Shown piece after piece: positions 55,865 through 64,000 of a stretch of DNA of 64,000 nucleotides. Origin of the DNA: Sinorhizobium sojae CCBAU 05684 (GTDB lineage Bacteria; Pseudomonadota; Alphaproteobacteria; Rhizobiales; Rhizobiaceae). Each line of letters starts with the position of its first letter. Position 1 is the stretch's first letter. A program made the translations under genes and the position numbers. Under the pieces are notes generated by a model. The model was not told the origin of the DNA, did no database searches, and saw only the letters and a list, made by a program, of their open reading frames with translations. The stretch covers positions 3,327,001 through 3,391,000 of the forward strand of contig NZ_CP023067.1 of assembly GCF_002288525.1 (NCBI RefSeq), given 5' to 3'.

Positions 55865-56590
55865 TCAGGCCGTCTCGCGGAAACGGTAGCCGACGCCGTA
55901 AAGCGTCTCGATCATGTCGAACTCGTTGTCGACCATCTTGAACTTCTTGCGAAGTCGCTTGATGTGGCTGTCGATCGTCCGATCGTCGACATAGACCTGC
56001 TCGTCATAGGCGGCGTCCATCAGCGCGTCGCGGCTTTTGACAACGCCCGGGCGTTGCGCCAGCGAATGCAGGATCAGGAACTCGGTCACGGTCAGCGTCA
56101 CCGGCTCGTTCTTCCAGGTGCAGGTGTGGCGCTCCTGGTCCATGACAAGCTGACCGCGTTCCAGCGAGCGCGCCGGCGTGTCGCCGTTCTTCACCGTGCC
56201 CACGGCGCCGGCGGCCGCGATATCGCGGTTGGTCGCACGACGCAGGATTGCCTTGACACGCTCCACCAACAGCCGCTGGGAGAAGGGCTTGGTGATGAAA
56301 TCGTCAGCGCCCATCTTGAGTCCGAAGAGCTCGTCGATCTCCTCGTCCTTGGACGTCAGGAAAATAACGGGCAGATCCGATTTCTGCCTCAGCCGGCGCA
56401 ACAGCTCCATGCCATCCATACGCGGCATCTTGATGTCGAAGATCGCGAGGTGCGGTGGGCGTGCCACCAGCCCCTCGAGCGCAGACGCGCCGTCGGTGTA
56501 GGTTTCGACCTTGTAGCCCTCGGCTTCCAGCGCGATGGCCACGGATGTCAGGATGTTGCGGTCGTCATCGACAAGCGCGATGGTCTGCAT
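55865..56590 (-). CDS. chvI: Response regulator ChvI (OmpR/PhoB family)
   Basis: DNA-binding partner of ChvG. 240 residues: receiver domain with acidic pocket LVDDDRN, phospho-acceptor Asp52 in [13 protein letters not shown], Thr/Ser in FLTSKDEE and Lys in FITKPFSQ; then a winged-helix output domain from about residue 135 ([30 protein letters not shown]). I chose the ATG at 56590 with GGAG upstream, giving the family length. It is divergent from pckA across a 328-bp region. Confidence 0.95.
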   Translation of the reverse strand: MQTIALVDDDRNILTSVAIALEAEGYKVETYTDGASALEGLVARPPHLAIFDIKMPRMDGMELLRRLRQKSDLPVIFLTSKDEEIDELFGLKMGADDFITKPFSQRLLVERVKAILRRATNRDIAAAGAVGTVKNGDTPARSLERGQLVMDQERHTCTWKNEPVTLTVTEFLILHSLAQRPGVVKSRDALMDAAYDEQVYVDDRTIDSHIKRLRKKFKMVDNEFDMIETLYGVGYRFRETA

Positions 56591-56918
56591 CGTGTTCAAC
56601 TCCGTCTTTTGATGTCCGGTGGCCGGATCCGCTTGAAACGGCGGCAACCGCGAGTCACGGCCGCGTTACATGAGTATAAAGGTGGAACAAATTGTGGCGA
56701 AGCGCAAAAGCGCTTGCGACGTCGCTCCCGGGACGCGGCGGAAACACGACGCAGAATGGCGCATTTCAACCGATTAAAAAAAGCATAAACTTCTTTAAAT
56801 CGATTAATGTACTGAAATTATTACTCTTTTAGGATAGGCTATCTTGTTTTCAGAATTCCGGATCAGTATGTTCCGGCCAAATTCAACGCCGTCGGGCAAA
56901 CACGAAGGAAGCTTGACC
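56591..56918. other. Divergent promoter region chvI/pckA
   Basis: No gene is supported. The region has the dyad AAGCGC-AAAA-GCGCTT (56700-56715) and an AT-rich stretch (about 56770-56850, with CTTTAAATCGATTAATG) that probably carries the pckA promoter. Both genes could be under shared control by ChvI or carbon status, but no known motif was recognised. Confidence 0.45.
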
Positions 56919-58529
<1,611 letters not shown>

Positions 58530-58542
58530 AGTTCAAGCCCGT

Positions 58543-58556
58543 GATTCACGTGAAAC
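58543..58556 (+). promoter_or_regulatory. parS: parS site next to the pckA terminator
   Basis: GATTCACGTGAAAC, identical to the sites at 4289 and 7874 (and to 2669 on the minus strand). It is about 52 kb from the probable oriC. Its last four bases are part of the terminator stem. Confidence 0.85.
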
Positions 58557-58578
58557 CCGGCCCCTGCGGCCGGGTTTT
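58553..58578 (+). terminator. Intrinsic terminator of pckA
   Basis: A 10-bp perfect stem, AAACCCGGCC (58553-58562) and GGCCGGGTTT (58568-58577), with a CCTGC loop and a final TTTT (58575-58578). It begins 24 nt past the pckA stop and overlaps the parS site by 4 bp. Confidence 0.85.
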
Positions 58579-58688
58579 CCTATGGGCGGCTCCTACCGGG
58601 CGCATGGGGTCGCAATCGCAGCAAGTAGATGCAATAGGCGAACGGAAAGCTGCTTCACACGTTTCCCTCCTTTGTGCGATAGGGGGTC

Positions 58689-59123
58689 ATGGCAAGCGAA
58701 CCGCTTTACATCAATGAGACGATCGTGATCGCCGGCTGGGAGCTGACGGAGCAATTCGTGCTGGCCGGCGGCCCGGGCGGTCAGAACGTCAACAAGGTGT
58801 CATCGGCCGTTCAGTTGTTCTTCGATATCCTGACGTCCCCGTCGTTGCCGGACCGCGTCAAGGCGAATGCGCTGAAGCTTGCCGGCCGCCGCGCCTCCAA
58901 AGACGGCGTGCTGATGATCGAGGCCAATCGCTTCCGCAGCCAGGAGCGCAATCGGGAGGACGCGCGCGAAAGACTGAAGGAACTGATCTTGAAGGCGGCC
59001 GCGCCGCCGCCTCCACCGCGCAGGAAGACAAAGCCGACGCGCGGGTCAGTCGAGAGGCGGCTGAAGGAGAAATCCGGTCGCGCGGAGATCAAGAGGCTGC
59101 GCACCCGGCCGGAAGGCGACTGA
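58689..59123 (+). CDS. arfB: Alternative ribosome-rescue factor ArfB (YaeJ)-like peptidyl-tRNA hydrolase
   Basis: Predicted to release peptides from stalled ribosomes. The 144-residue protein has the GGQ catalytic motif in LAGGPGGQNVNKVSSAV and lacks the stop-codon recognition domains of release factors. A basic C-terminal tail (RRKTKPTRGSVERRL, KSGRAEIKRLRTRP) is typical, as it enters the mRNA channel. Length fits the family. It is followed by the alkB-like gene after 69 nt. Confidence 0.92.
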   Translation: MASEPLYINETIVIAGWELTEQFVLAGGPGGQNVNKVSSAVQLFFDILTSPSLPDRVKANALKLAGRRASKDGVLMIEANRFRSQERNREDARERLKELILKAAAPPPPPRRKTKPTRGSVERRLKEKSGRAEIKRLRTRPEGD

Positions 59124-59192
59124 GGCGCCGACCCTCTTTCGGGCGCGGCGACAAGCGGCGCTGTAGTCCGGGCCGCACAAGGAAAGACCCCG

Positions 59193-59804
59193 ATGCAGGT
59201 GCTGCCGAAAGGCGTCAGGCATATTCCCGGCTTTCTCGACCGCAGCCGGCAGGAGCAACTGGTCGAAGCGATCCGCGATGTCGTCGCCGAAGCGCCGCTT
59301 TATAGGCCGGAAATGCCGAGGACGGGTAAGCCCCTGTCGGTGCGGATGACCAATTGCGGCGCGCTCGGCTGGGTGACGGATCGCGAAGGCGGCTATCGCT
59401 ATCAGGCGAAACATCCGCAGACCGGATGCCCCTGGCCGCCAATGCCGTATCTGCTCCTGGAGATCTGGCGCGCAGTTTCGGGGAGCGACAAGGCGCCCGA
59501 GGCCTGCCTCGTCAACTTCTATTCGGCCGACGCCCGCATGGGCCTGCATCAGGATCGGGACGAACTCGACCTCGAGACTGCGGTCGTGTCGATCTCGCTC
59601 GGGGACAGCTGCCTGTTCCGCGTCGGCGGCAAGAGCCGCGACGGCCAGACCATGTCCTTCAAGCTCGAAAGCGGCGATGTCGTCGTGCTCGGCGGCGAGG
59701 GCCGCCTCGCTTTCCATGGCGTCGACCGCATCTATCCGAATACTTCGACCTTGCTCAGGAACGGCGGCCGCCTCAATCTGACGCTCCGGCGGGTGAATCC
59801 GTAA
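59193..59804 (+). CDS. alkB: AlkB-family Fe(II)/2-oxoglutarate dioxygenase
   Basis: Predicted to reverse alkylation damage (1-methyladenine, 3-methylcytosine) in DNA or RNA. 203 residues. The iron ligands are in LHQDRDE (His, Asp) and AFHGVDR (His), and the 2-oxoglutarate arginine is in RLNLTLRRV. The substrate-side segment NCGALGWVTDREGGYRY matches bacterial AlkB. It is a single gene; no adaptive-response regulator lies nearby. Confidence 0.93.
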   Translation: MQVLPKGVRHIPGFLDRSRQEQLVEAIRDVVAEAPLYRPEMPRTGKPLSVRMTNCGALGWVTDREGGYRYQAKHPQTGCPWPPMPYLLLEIWRAVSGSDKAPEACLVNFYSADARMGLHQDRDELDLETAVVSISLGDSCLFRVGGKSRDGQTMSFKLESGDVVVLGGEGRLAFHGVDRIYPNTSTLLRNGGRLNLTLRRVNP

Positions 59805-59812
59805 TCATTGCC

Positions 59813-60010
59813 CGGGAATTACTCCTCCCCAGCACAAAAACGGGGGGAGGGGCTGTCGTGCCCGCCGCGGCCGACTGCCCTTCTCAAAGGGGTTGAACTT
59901 TTCTCAAAGGGGTTGAACTTGTCTCACGGGCAACAAGGACCGGGGAAGGTGCCGCAGGTTAACCCCTCCCACCTGTGGGGACGGGTTGGGCAGGGTCTTT
60001 TCCCAAGAGA
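59813..60010. repeat. Intergenic repeat-rich region between alkB and coaA
   Basis: CCTCCCC (59824-59830) and GGGGAGG (59844-59850) make one hairpin. CCCCTCCCACCTGTGGGGACG-like GC blocks near 59965 resemble the second half of repeat family 2. A direct tandem duplication lies inside. No gene is supported. It separates convergent transcripts. Confidence 0.5.
59881..59920 (+). repeat. 20-bp tandem duplication
   Basis: TTCTCAAAGGGGTTGAACTT occurs twice in direct succession (59881-59900 and 59901-59920), with no base difference. Probably a recent slippage event in noncoding DNA. Confidence 0.85.
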
Positions 60011-60030
60011 GAGAGATAGAGAGGCGCTAA

Positions 60031-61026
60031 CTACAGCTTCCTCAACGCCACCGTTTGCGTGAGGTGGTTTTGTCCCTTCTGCAGAATGAGATCCGCGCGC
60101 GGCCGCGTCGGCAGGATGTTTTGGTGGAGGTTTTTCAGGTTGATGTTGTGCCAGAGCCCTTCGGCGATCGCCAGGGCCGCCTCCTCGCTGATCGTCGCAT
60201 AGCGATGGAAGAAGGACTGCGGGTTCTGGAAGGCCGTCTCGCGCAGGCGCATGAAGCGACTCACATACCAGTTGTGGATGAGACTTTCCTCGGCATCGAT
60301 GTAGATGGAGAAGTCGAAGAAGTCGGACACCATCGGCACGATCTTGCCGTCGGCGGGCAGATCGCGCGACTGCAGCACGTTGATCCCCTCGAAGATCAGG
60401 ATATCCGGCCGGTCGATGATCTGGAACTGGTCGGGAACGACGTCATAGGTGAGATGCGAATAGGTCGGCGCCATGACATTCGGCCGTCCGGCTTTAATCG
60501 CGGAGAGGAAGCGAAGCAGTGCGCCGATGTCGTAGCTCTCCGGGAAACCCTTGCGATCCATGAGGTTTTCCCGCTGCAGGAACGCATTGGGGTAGAGAAA
60601 GCCATCGGTGGTGATGAGATCGACCTTCGGGCTCGAGGGCCAGCGGGCGAGCAGCTCGGCAAGGATGCGGGCGGTCGTCGATTTGCCGACGGCAACCGAG
60701 CCGGCAATGCCGATGACGAAGGGGGTCTTCGTCTCGTCCGACATGCTGAGGAAGCGCTTGCGCTGCTGGAACAGGATCTGTGACGCCTCGACATGCGCGG
60801 AAAGAAGCCGGGACAATGACAGGTAGATGCGGCGCACCTCTCCGAGATCGACGGGGTCGTTGAGCGAGCGCAGCCGCTGCACCTCGTCGGCCGTCAGCGT
60901 CAGCGGCGTATCGGCGCGGAAGCGCGACCATTCCTCAGCGGAGAAGACGTGGTAGGGCGAATATTCGCCCCCCTGTAGATTGCCCGGAATGTCTGCCGGT
61001 TCGATGTCTTTCGCGGCGATGCTCAT
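60031..61026 (-). CDS. coaA: Pantothenate kinase (type I)
   Basis: Phosphorylates pantothenate, the first and regulated step of CoA synthesis. The 331-residue protein has the P-loop [17 protein letters not shown] at about residue 108, [20 protein letters not shown], and [20 protein letters not shown], standard for the prokaryotic type I enzyme. The start overlaps the hisE stop by 4 nt, so it is coupled to the histidine genes. Confidence 0.96.
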   Translation of the reverse strand: MSIAAKDIEPADIPGNLQGGEYSPYHVFSAEEWSRFRADTPLTLTADEVQRLRSLNDPVDLGEVRRIYLSLSRLLSAHVEASQILFQQRKRFLSMSDETKTPFVIGIAGSVAVGKSTTARILAELLARWPSSPKVDLITTDGFLYPNAFLQRENLMDRKGFPESYDIGALLRFLSAIKAGRPNVMAPTYSHLTYDVVPDQFQIIDRPDILIFEGINVLQSRDLPADGKIVPMVSDFFDFSIYIDAEESLIHNWYVSRFMRLRETAFQNPQSFFHRYATISEEAALAIAEGLWHNINLKNLHQNILPTRPRADLILQKGQNHLTQTVALRKL

Positions 61027-61346
61027 GGATTCTGCCGGTTTGCCTTTTCCTGCAGGCCGGATTGTCCGGTCCGGCTGGCAAGTTCACTCATCACATCCTG
61101 CAACGGGACGGCGGCGATATTCAATACGACCATAAGATGATAGAGGAGATCGGCACTCTCATCGATCAGATTTTCGCGGTCGTTCGTCAACGCCGCGATG
61201 ACCGTTTCGACCGCTTCCTCTCCGAGTTTCTTTGCCGCCTTGCGCTGGCCGCCGGCGACCAGTTTGGCGGTCCAGGAGTCCTCCGCCGCCGCCTTGGCGC
61301 GGGTCGCGACAATCCGTTCGAGGTCGGAGAGCGTGAATTCGGTCAT
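61023..61346 (-). CDS. hisE: Phosphoribosyl-ATP pyrophosphatase
   Basis: Second step of histidine synthesis, separate from HisI here. 107 residues with [21 protein letters not shown], holding the conserved acidic metal ligands, and [13 protein letters not shown]. The ATG at 61346 gives the usual length; the longer frame is inside hisF. It is 16 nt after hisF and overlaps coaA. Confidence 0.95.
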   Translation of the reverse strand: MTEFTLSDLERIVATRAKAAAEDSWTAKLVAGGQRKAAKKLGEEAVETVIAALTNDRENLIDESADLLYHLMVVLNIAAVPLQDVMSELASRTGQSGLQEKANRQNP

Positions 61347-61362
61347 GACGGGCTCCTTTGGG

Positions 61363-62139
61363 TTAGTCGAGCCGCATGGCGATGCCATGCTCGGCCATGT
61401 AGCGCTTGGCTTCGCCGATGCTGTAGGTGCCGAAGTGGAAAATGGACGCCGCAAGCACGGCCGTCGCATGGCCGTCGCGGATGCCTTCGACGAGATGGTC
61501 GAGCGTACCGACGCCGCCCGAGGCGATGACCGGCGCACGCACGGCATCCGCAATCGCGCGCGTCAGCGGGATGTCGTAACCGGCTTTCGTGCCGTCGCGA
61601 TCCATCGACGTCAGCAGGATTTCGCCGGCGCCGAGATCGACGACCTTGCGCGCGAATTCGATCGCGTCGATACCCGTCGGCTGGCGACCGCCATGGGTGA
61701 AGATCTCCCAACGGTCTTCCTCGCCCGGCGTCGAGACCTTTTTCGCGTCGATGGCGACGACGATGCACTGGTTGCCGAACTTGTCGGCGGCTTCGGCGAC
61801 GAAATCCGGGTTCTTCACCGCCGCCGTGTTAATAGACACCTTGTCGGCGCCGGCAAGCAGGAGCTTGCGGATATCGGCCACCTGGCGCACGCCGCCGCCG
61901 ACGGTGAGCGGCATGAAGCATTGCTCGGCGGTGCGGGCGACGACGTCGAAGATCGTCTCGCGATTGTCGGAGGAGGCAGTGATGTCGAGGAAGCAGAGCT
62001 CGTCGGCACCGGCCGCATCATAGGCTCTCGCCGCCTCGACCGGATCGCCGGCATCGATGAGGTCGACGAAGTTGACGCCCTTGACGACGCGGCCGTCTTT
62101 GACATCGAGGCAGGGAATTACGCGGGCTTTCAGGGTCAT
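61363..62139 (-). CDS. hisF: Imidazole glycerol phosphate synthase subunit HisF
   Basis: Cyclase that uses ammonia from HisH to form imidazole glycerol phosphate and AICAR. The 258-residue barrel has the catalytic aspartates in [17 protein letters not shown] and [14 protein letters not shown] and phosphate loops PLTVGGGVR and VIASGGVG. It overlaps hisA by 4 nt. Confidence 0.97.
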   Translation of the reverse strand: MTLKARVIPCLDVKDGRVVKGVNFVDLIDAGDPVEAARAYDAAGADELCFLDITASSDNRETIFDVVARTAEQCFMPLTVGGGVRQVADIRKLLLAGADKVSINTAAVKNPDFVAEAADKFGNQCIVVAIDAKKVSTPGEEDRWEIFTHGGRQPTGIDAIEFARKVVDLGAGEILLTSMDRDGTKAGYDIPLTRAIADAVRAPVIASGGVGTLDHLVEGIRDGHATAVLAASIFHFGTYSIGEAKRYMAEHGIAMRLD

Positions 62140-62882
62140 GGGTTCATCCCTTTTCGCGCATCGCGGATCAGAGCCAGCGCCTCCTTCGGGTCGATCCGCC
62201 CGTCATAGAGCGCCCGCCCGGAAATCGCCCCTTCGAGCTTGTGCGCGTCAGGCTGTGTCAGCCGGCGGATGTCATCCATCGAGGCAAGGCCACCGGAGGC
62301 GATCACCGGAATGGAAACGGCGTTTGCAAGCTCCAGGGTCGAGTCCCAGTTGATGCCGGTGAGGATGCCGTCGCGATCGATATCGGTATAGATGATCGCC
62401 GCGACGCCGGCTCCCTCGAACTTTTTCGCGAGCTCGATCACCCCGAGTTCGGAGGCCTCCGCCCAGCCCTCGACGGCCACCTTGCCGCCCTTTGCGTCGA
62501 TGCCGACCGCAACCCGGCCCGGGAACTTGTGGCAGGCCTCGATCACCAGCGCCGGGTCGCGAACGGCAACCGTGCCGAGGATGACGCGGGCGAGCCCGCG
62601 GGAGAGCCAGTTCTCGATATGCTCGAGCGCGCGGATGCCGCCGCCGAGCTGCACCGGATTGTGCGTGGCCTTGAGGATGGCGTCGACCGCGGTGCCGTTG
62701 ACCGTCTCGCCGGCAAAGGCGCCGTTCAGGTCGACGACATGCAGCCATTCGAAGCCCTGCTCCTCGAAGGCGCGCGCCTGGGCGGCCGGATCGGCATTGT
62801 AGACGGTCGCCTGGTCCATGTCGCCGAGCTTCAGACGCACGCATTGGCCGTCTTTGAGGTCGATTGCGGGAAAGAGAATCAT
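62136..62882 (-). CDS. hisA: ProFAR isomerase
   Basis: Isomerises ProFAR to PRFAR in histidine synthesis. The 248-residue barrel starts [18 protein letters not shown] with the catalytic Asp, has the second catalytic Asp in [14 protein letters not shown], and the phosphate loops VQLGGGIRA and VIASGGLAS. It precedes hisF with a 4-nt overlap and follows hisH after 34 nt. Confidence 0.97.
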   Translation of the reverse strand: MILFPAIDLKDGQCVRLKLGDMDQATVYNADPAAQARAFEEQGFEWLHVVDLNGAFAGETVNGTAVDAILKATHNPVQLGGGIRALEHIENWLSRGLARVILGTVAVRDPALVIEACHKFPGRVAVGIDAKGGKVAVEGWAEASELGVIELAKKFEGAGVAAIIYTDIDRDGILTGINWDSTLELANAVSIPVIASGGLASMDDIRRLTQPDAHKLEGAISGRALYDGRIDPKEALALIRDARKGMNP

Positions 62883-62916
62883 GGGTTCGTCCGATCAGAA
62901 GAGCGCCCGCGAAGCG

Positions 62917-63567
62917 TCACGGCTGCCAGCGCAAGAAGTTCGAGATGAGGGCGAGGCCGAGCGTCTGGCTCTTTTCCGGGTGGAATTGCGCGCCCGCTTT
63001 GTTGCCAGTGGCGACGAAGGCCGTCACCGGTTCACCATATTCCGTGACGGCAACCACATCCGCCGGGTTCTCGGCGGATAGGTGATAGGAGTGCACGAAA
63101 TAGGCATGCAGGCCGTCTTCGCCGGTCGGAATGTCTTCGAAGAGCGCGTGTGCCCGGGTGAGCCGCAGCGTATTCCAGCCGATCTGCGGAATCTTCAGCG
63201 CAGTGTCCCTTGGTGTCATTTCGACGACATCGCCGGGGATCCAGCCGAAGCCCCGGGTGATCGTTTTTTCGAGACCGCGCGAGGACATGAGCTGCATGCC
63301 GACGCAGATGCCGAGGAAGGGCCGCCCGGCCGTCTCCACCGCCTGCGTCAAAGCCTCCTCCATACCGGTGACGGCGGCGAGCCCCTGGCGGCAATCCGCG
63401 TAGGCACCGACGCCCGGCAGCACAATGCGATCGGCCGAAGCCACCCGCTCCGGCCGGTCCGTCAGTTCGATCTCCGCGGCGATGCCGGCTTCGCGCGCAG
63501 CCCGCTCGAAAGCTTTGGTGGCCGAGCGCAGGTTGCCCGATCCATAGTCAATGATGGCGACCCGCAT
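62917..63567 (-). CDS. hisH: Imidazole glycerol phosphate synthase subunit HisH
   Basis: Glutaminase subunit that supplies ammonia to HisF. 216 residues with the class I amidotransferase motif [12 protein letters not shown] (nucleophile Cys), the start [13 protein letters not shown], and the His-x-Glu pair in [12 protein letters not shown]. Its start overlaps the stop of the DUF2628 gene by one base (TGATG). Confidence 0.97.
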   Translation of the reverse strand: MRVAIIDYGSGNLRSATKAFERAAREAGIAAEIELTDRPERVASADRIVLPGVGAYADCRQGLAAVTGMEEALTQAVETAGRPFLGICVGMQLMSSRGLEKTITRGFGWIPGDVVEMTPRDTALKIPQIGWNTLRLTRAHALFEDIPTGEDGLHAYFVHSYHLSAENPADVVAVTEYGEPVTAFVATGNKAGAQFHPEKSQTLGLALISNFLRWQP

Positions 63568-64000
63568 CAGCGCTCTCCATACGATTCAAAGAAGTCGGGG
63601 CCGGTGGAATTTTCCGTCCGTTCCGTCCCGGACCATTCGACCGACCGCAATGGCGTGGCGTTTTTGGAATGCGCGGTCGCGGTCGAGTAATAGATCCGCT
63701 CCGCCGTCGCGAGGTCCCGCGCCGGAACGATCCTGCGCAGCGTCCAGTCCTTGGCTGAGAGCAGCCCGGCTATGACGAGCGGCCCCTCAAGCGAGACCAG
63801 CAGGCTGAGCGCAAGGTGCATGAGGAGGGCCGGGACGAAGCCGCCGGGTAGAGTCGAGAAAGAGATCAACAGAATCTGCAGGACGGCAACCGGGATTCCC
63901 AGGAGCCATGCCCGCTTGGCGATCAGCCAGAGCGCGGGGAAGAAGAAGGCTGGCCAGGAAAAGCCGTCGGCGACGAAACGCGCCCTTTCATCGTCGGCGG
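63567..64000 (-). CDS. DUF2628 family membrane protein, 5'-truncated by window edge
   Basis: The visible 144 codons encode a protein of unknown function found in alphaproteobacterial his clusters. The frame stays open to the right edge: the upstream part reads [20 protein letters not shown] and then [17 protein letters not shown], the usual DUF2628 core, before hydrophobic segments around [13 protein letters not shown] and [24 protein letters not shown] at 63869 is not the true start because homologous sequence lies upstream of it. The polar C-terminal tail is variable. It is coupled to hisH by a one-base overlap. Confidence 0.8.
   Translation of the reverse strand, partial: ADDERARFVADGFSWPAFFFPALWLIAKRAWLLGIPVAVLQILLISFSTLPGGFVPALLMHLALSLLVSLEGPLVIAGLLSAKDWTLRRIVPARDLATAERIYYSTATAHSKNATPLRSVEWSGTERTENSTGPDFFESYGER

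Overview
This window looks like the origin-proximal part of a high-GC alphaproteobacterial chromosome, most likely Sinorhizobium/Ensifer or a close relative in Rhizobiaceae. That assignment is inferred from gene content and order: mnmG-mnmE-rho-hemJ-hemE, a probable oriC beside hemE, chvG/chvI next to a regulatory PTS and pckA, a DivL pseudokinase, phaZ, and rhizobial-type intergenic repeats. No rRNA, tRNA, CRISPR, insertion sequence or prophage was found.

Left part (1-10.2 kb). mnmG (cut by the edge), mnmE, rho, hemJ and hemE read leftward. The ppsR regulator, maf, aroE, coaE and dnaQ read rightward. The divergence point between hemE and ppsR (about 5.93-6.34 kb) holds a perfect DnaA box, a one-mismatch box, weaker boxes, an AT-rich stretch and three GANTC sites, and is the probable oriC. 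ParB-binding parS sites surround it at 1.08, 2.67, 4.29 and 7.87 kb. Another lies at 58.5 kb and a degenerate one at 32.3 kb.

Housekeeping block (10.2-19.5 kb). secB and fxsA read leftward. timA-like, mltA, smr, an XRE regulator and gyrB read rightward, followed by a nitroreductase (leftward) and gabD.

Sugar catabolism island (19.7-30.1 kb). It holds an HpcH/HpaI aldolase, a GntR-type regulator with two winged-helix domains, a UxaA-family dehydratase, an aldo/keto reductase, a CUT2 ABC transporter (binding protein, ATPase, permease), a zinc alcohol dehydrogenase and a lactonase-type amidohydrolase. Together they suggest a non-phosphorylative route for L-fucose or a similar sugar. Two matching 20-bp dyads, upstream of the dehydratase and of the binding protein, look like the operators of this regulon.

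Central block (30.3-50.9 kb). phaZ, a DUF2852 membrane protein and a zinc metalloprotease come first, then trpF-trpB-trpA-accD-folC. Reading leftward is a tight run divL, tsaE-amgK fusion, murU-like, addB and addA, with trxA beyond.

Right part (50.9-64 kb). ahcY follows a strong palindromic operator candidate. The regulatory PTS (HPr, EIIA-Man, short HprK) joins the envelope-stress pair chvG/chvI, and pckA is divergent from chvI. Then come arfB-like and alkB-like genes, and a leftward his cluster (DUF2628 gene cut by the edge, hisH, hisA, hisF, hisE) that overlaps coaA.

I did not see a wholly novel system. The most notable items are the origin/parS layout, the sugar operator pair with its tandem-wHTH regulator, the ahcY palindrome, the phaZ dyads, the zinc-finger-less AccD and the TsaE-AmgK fusion.
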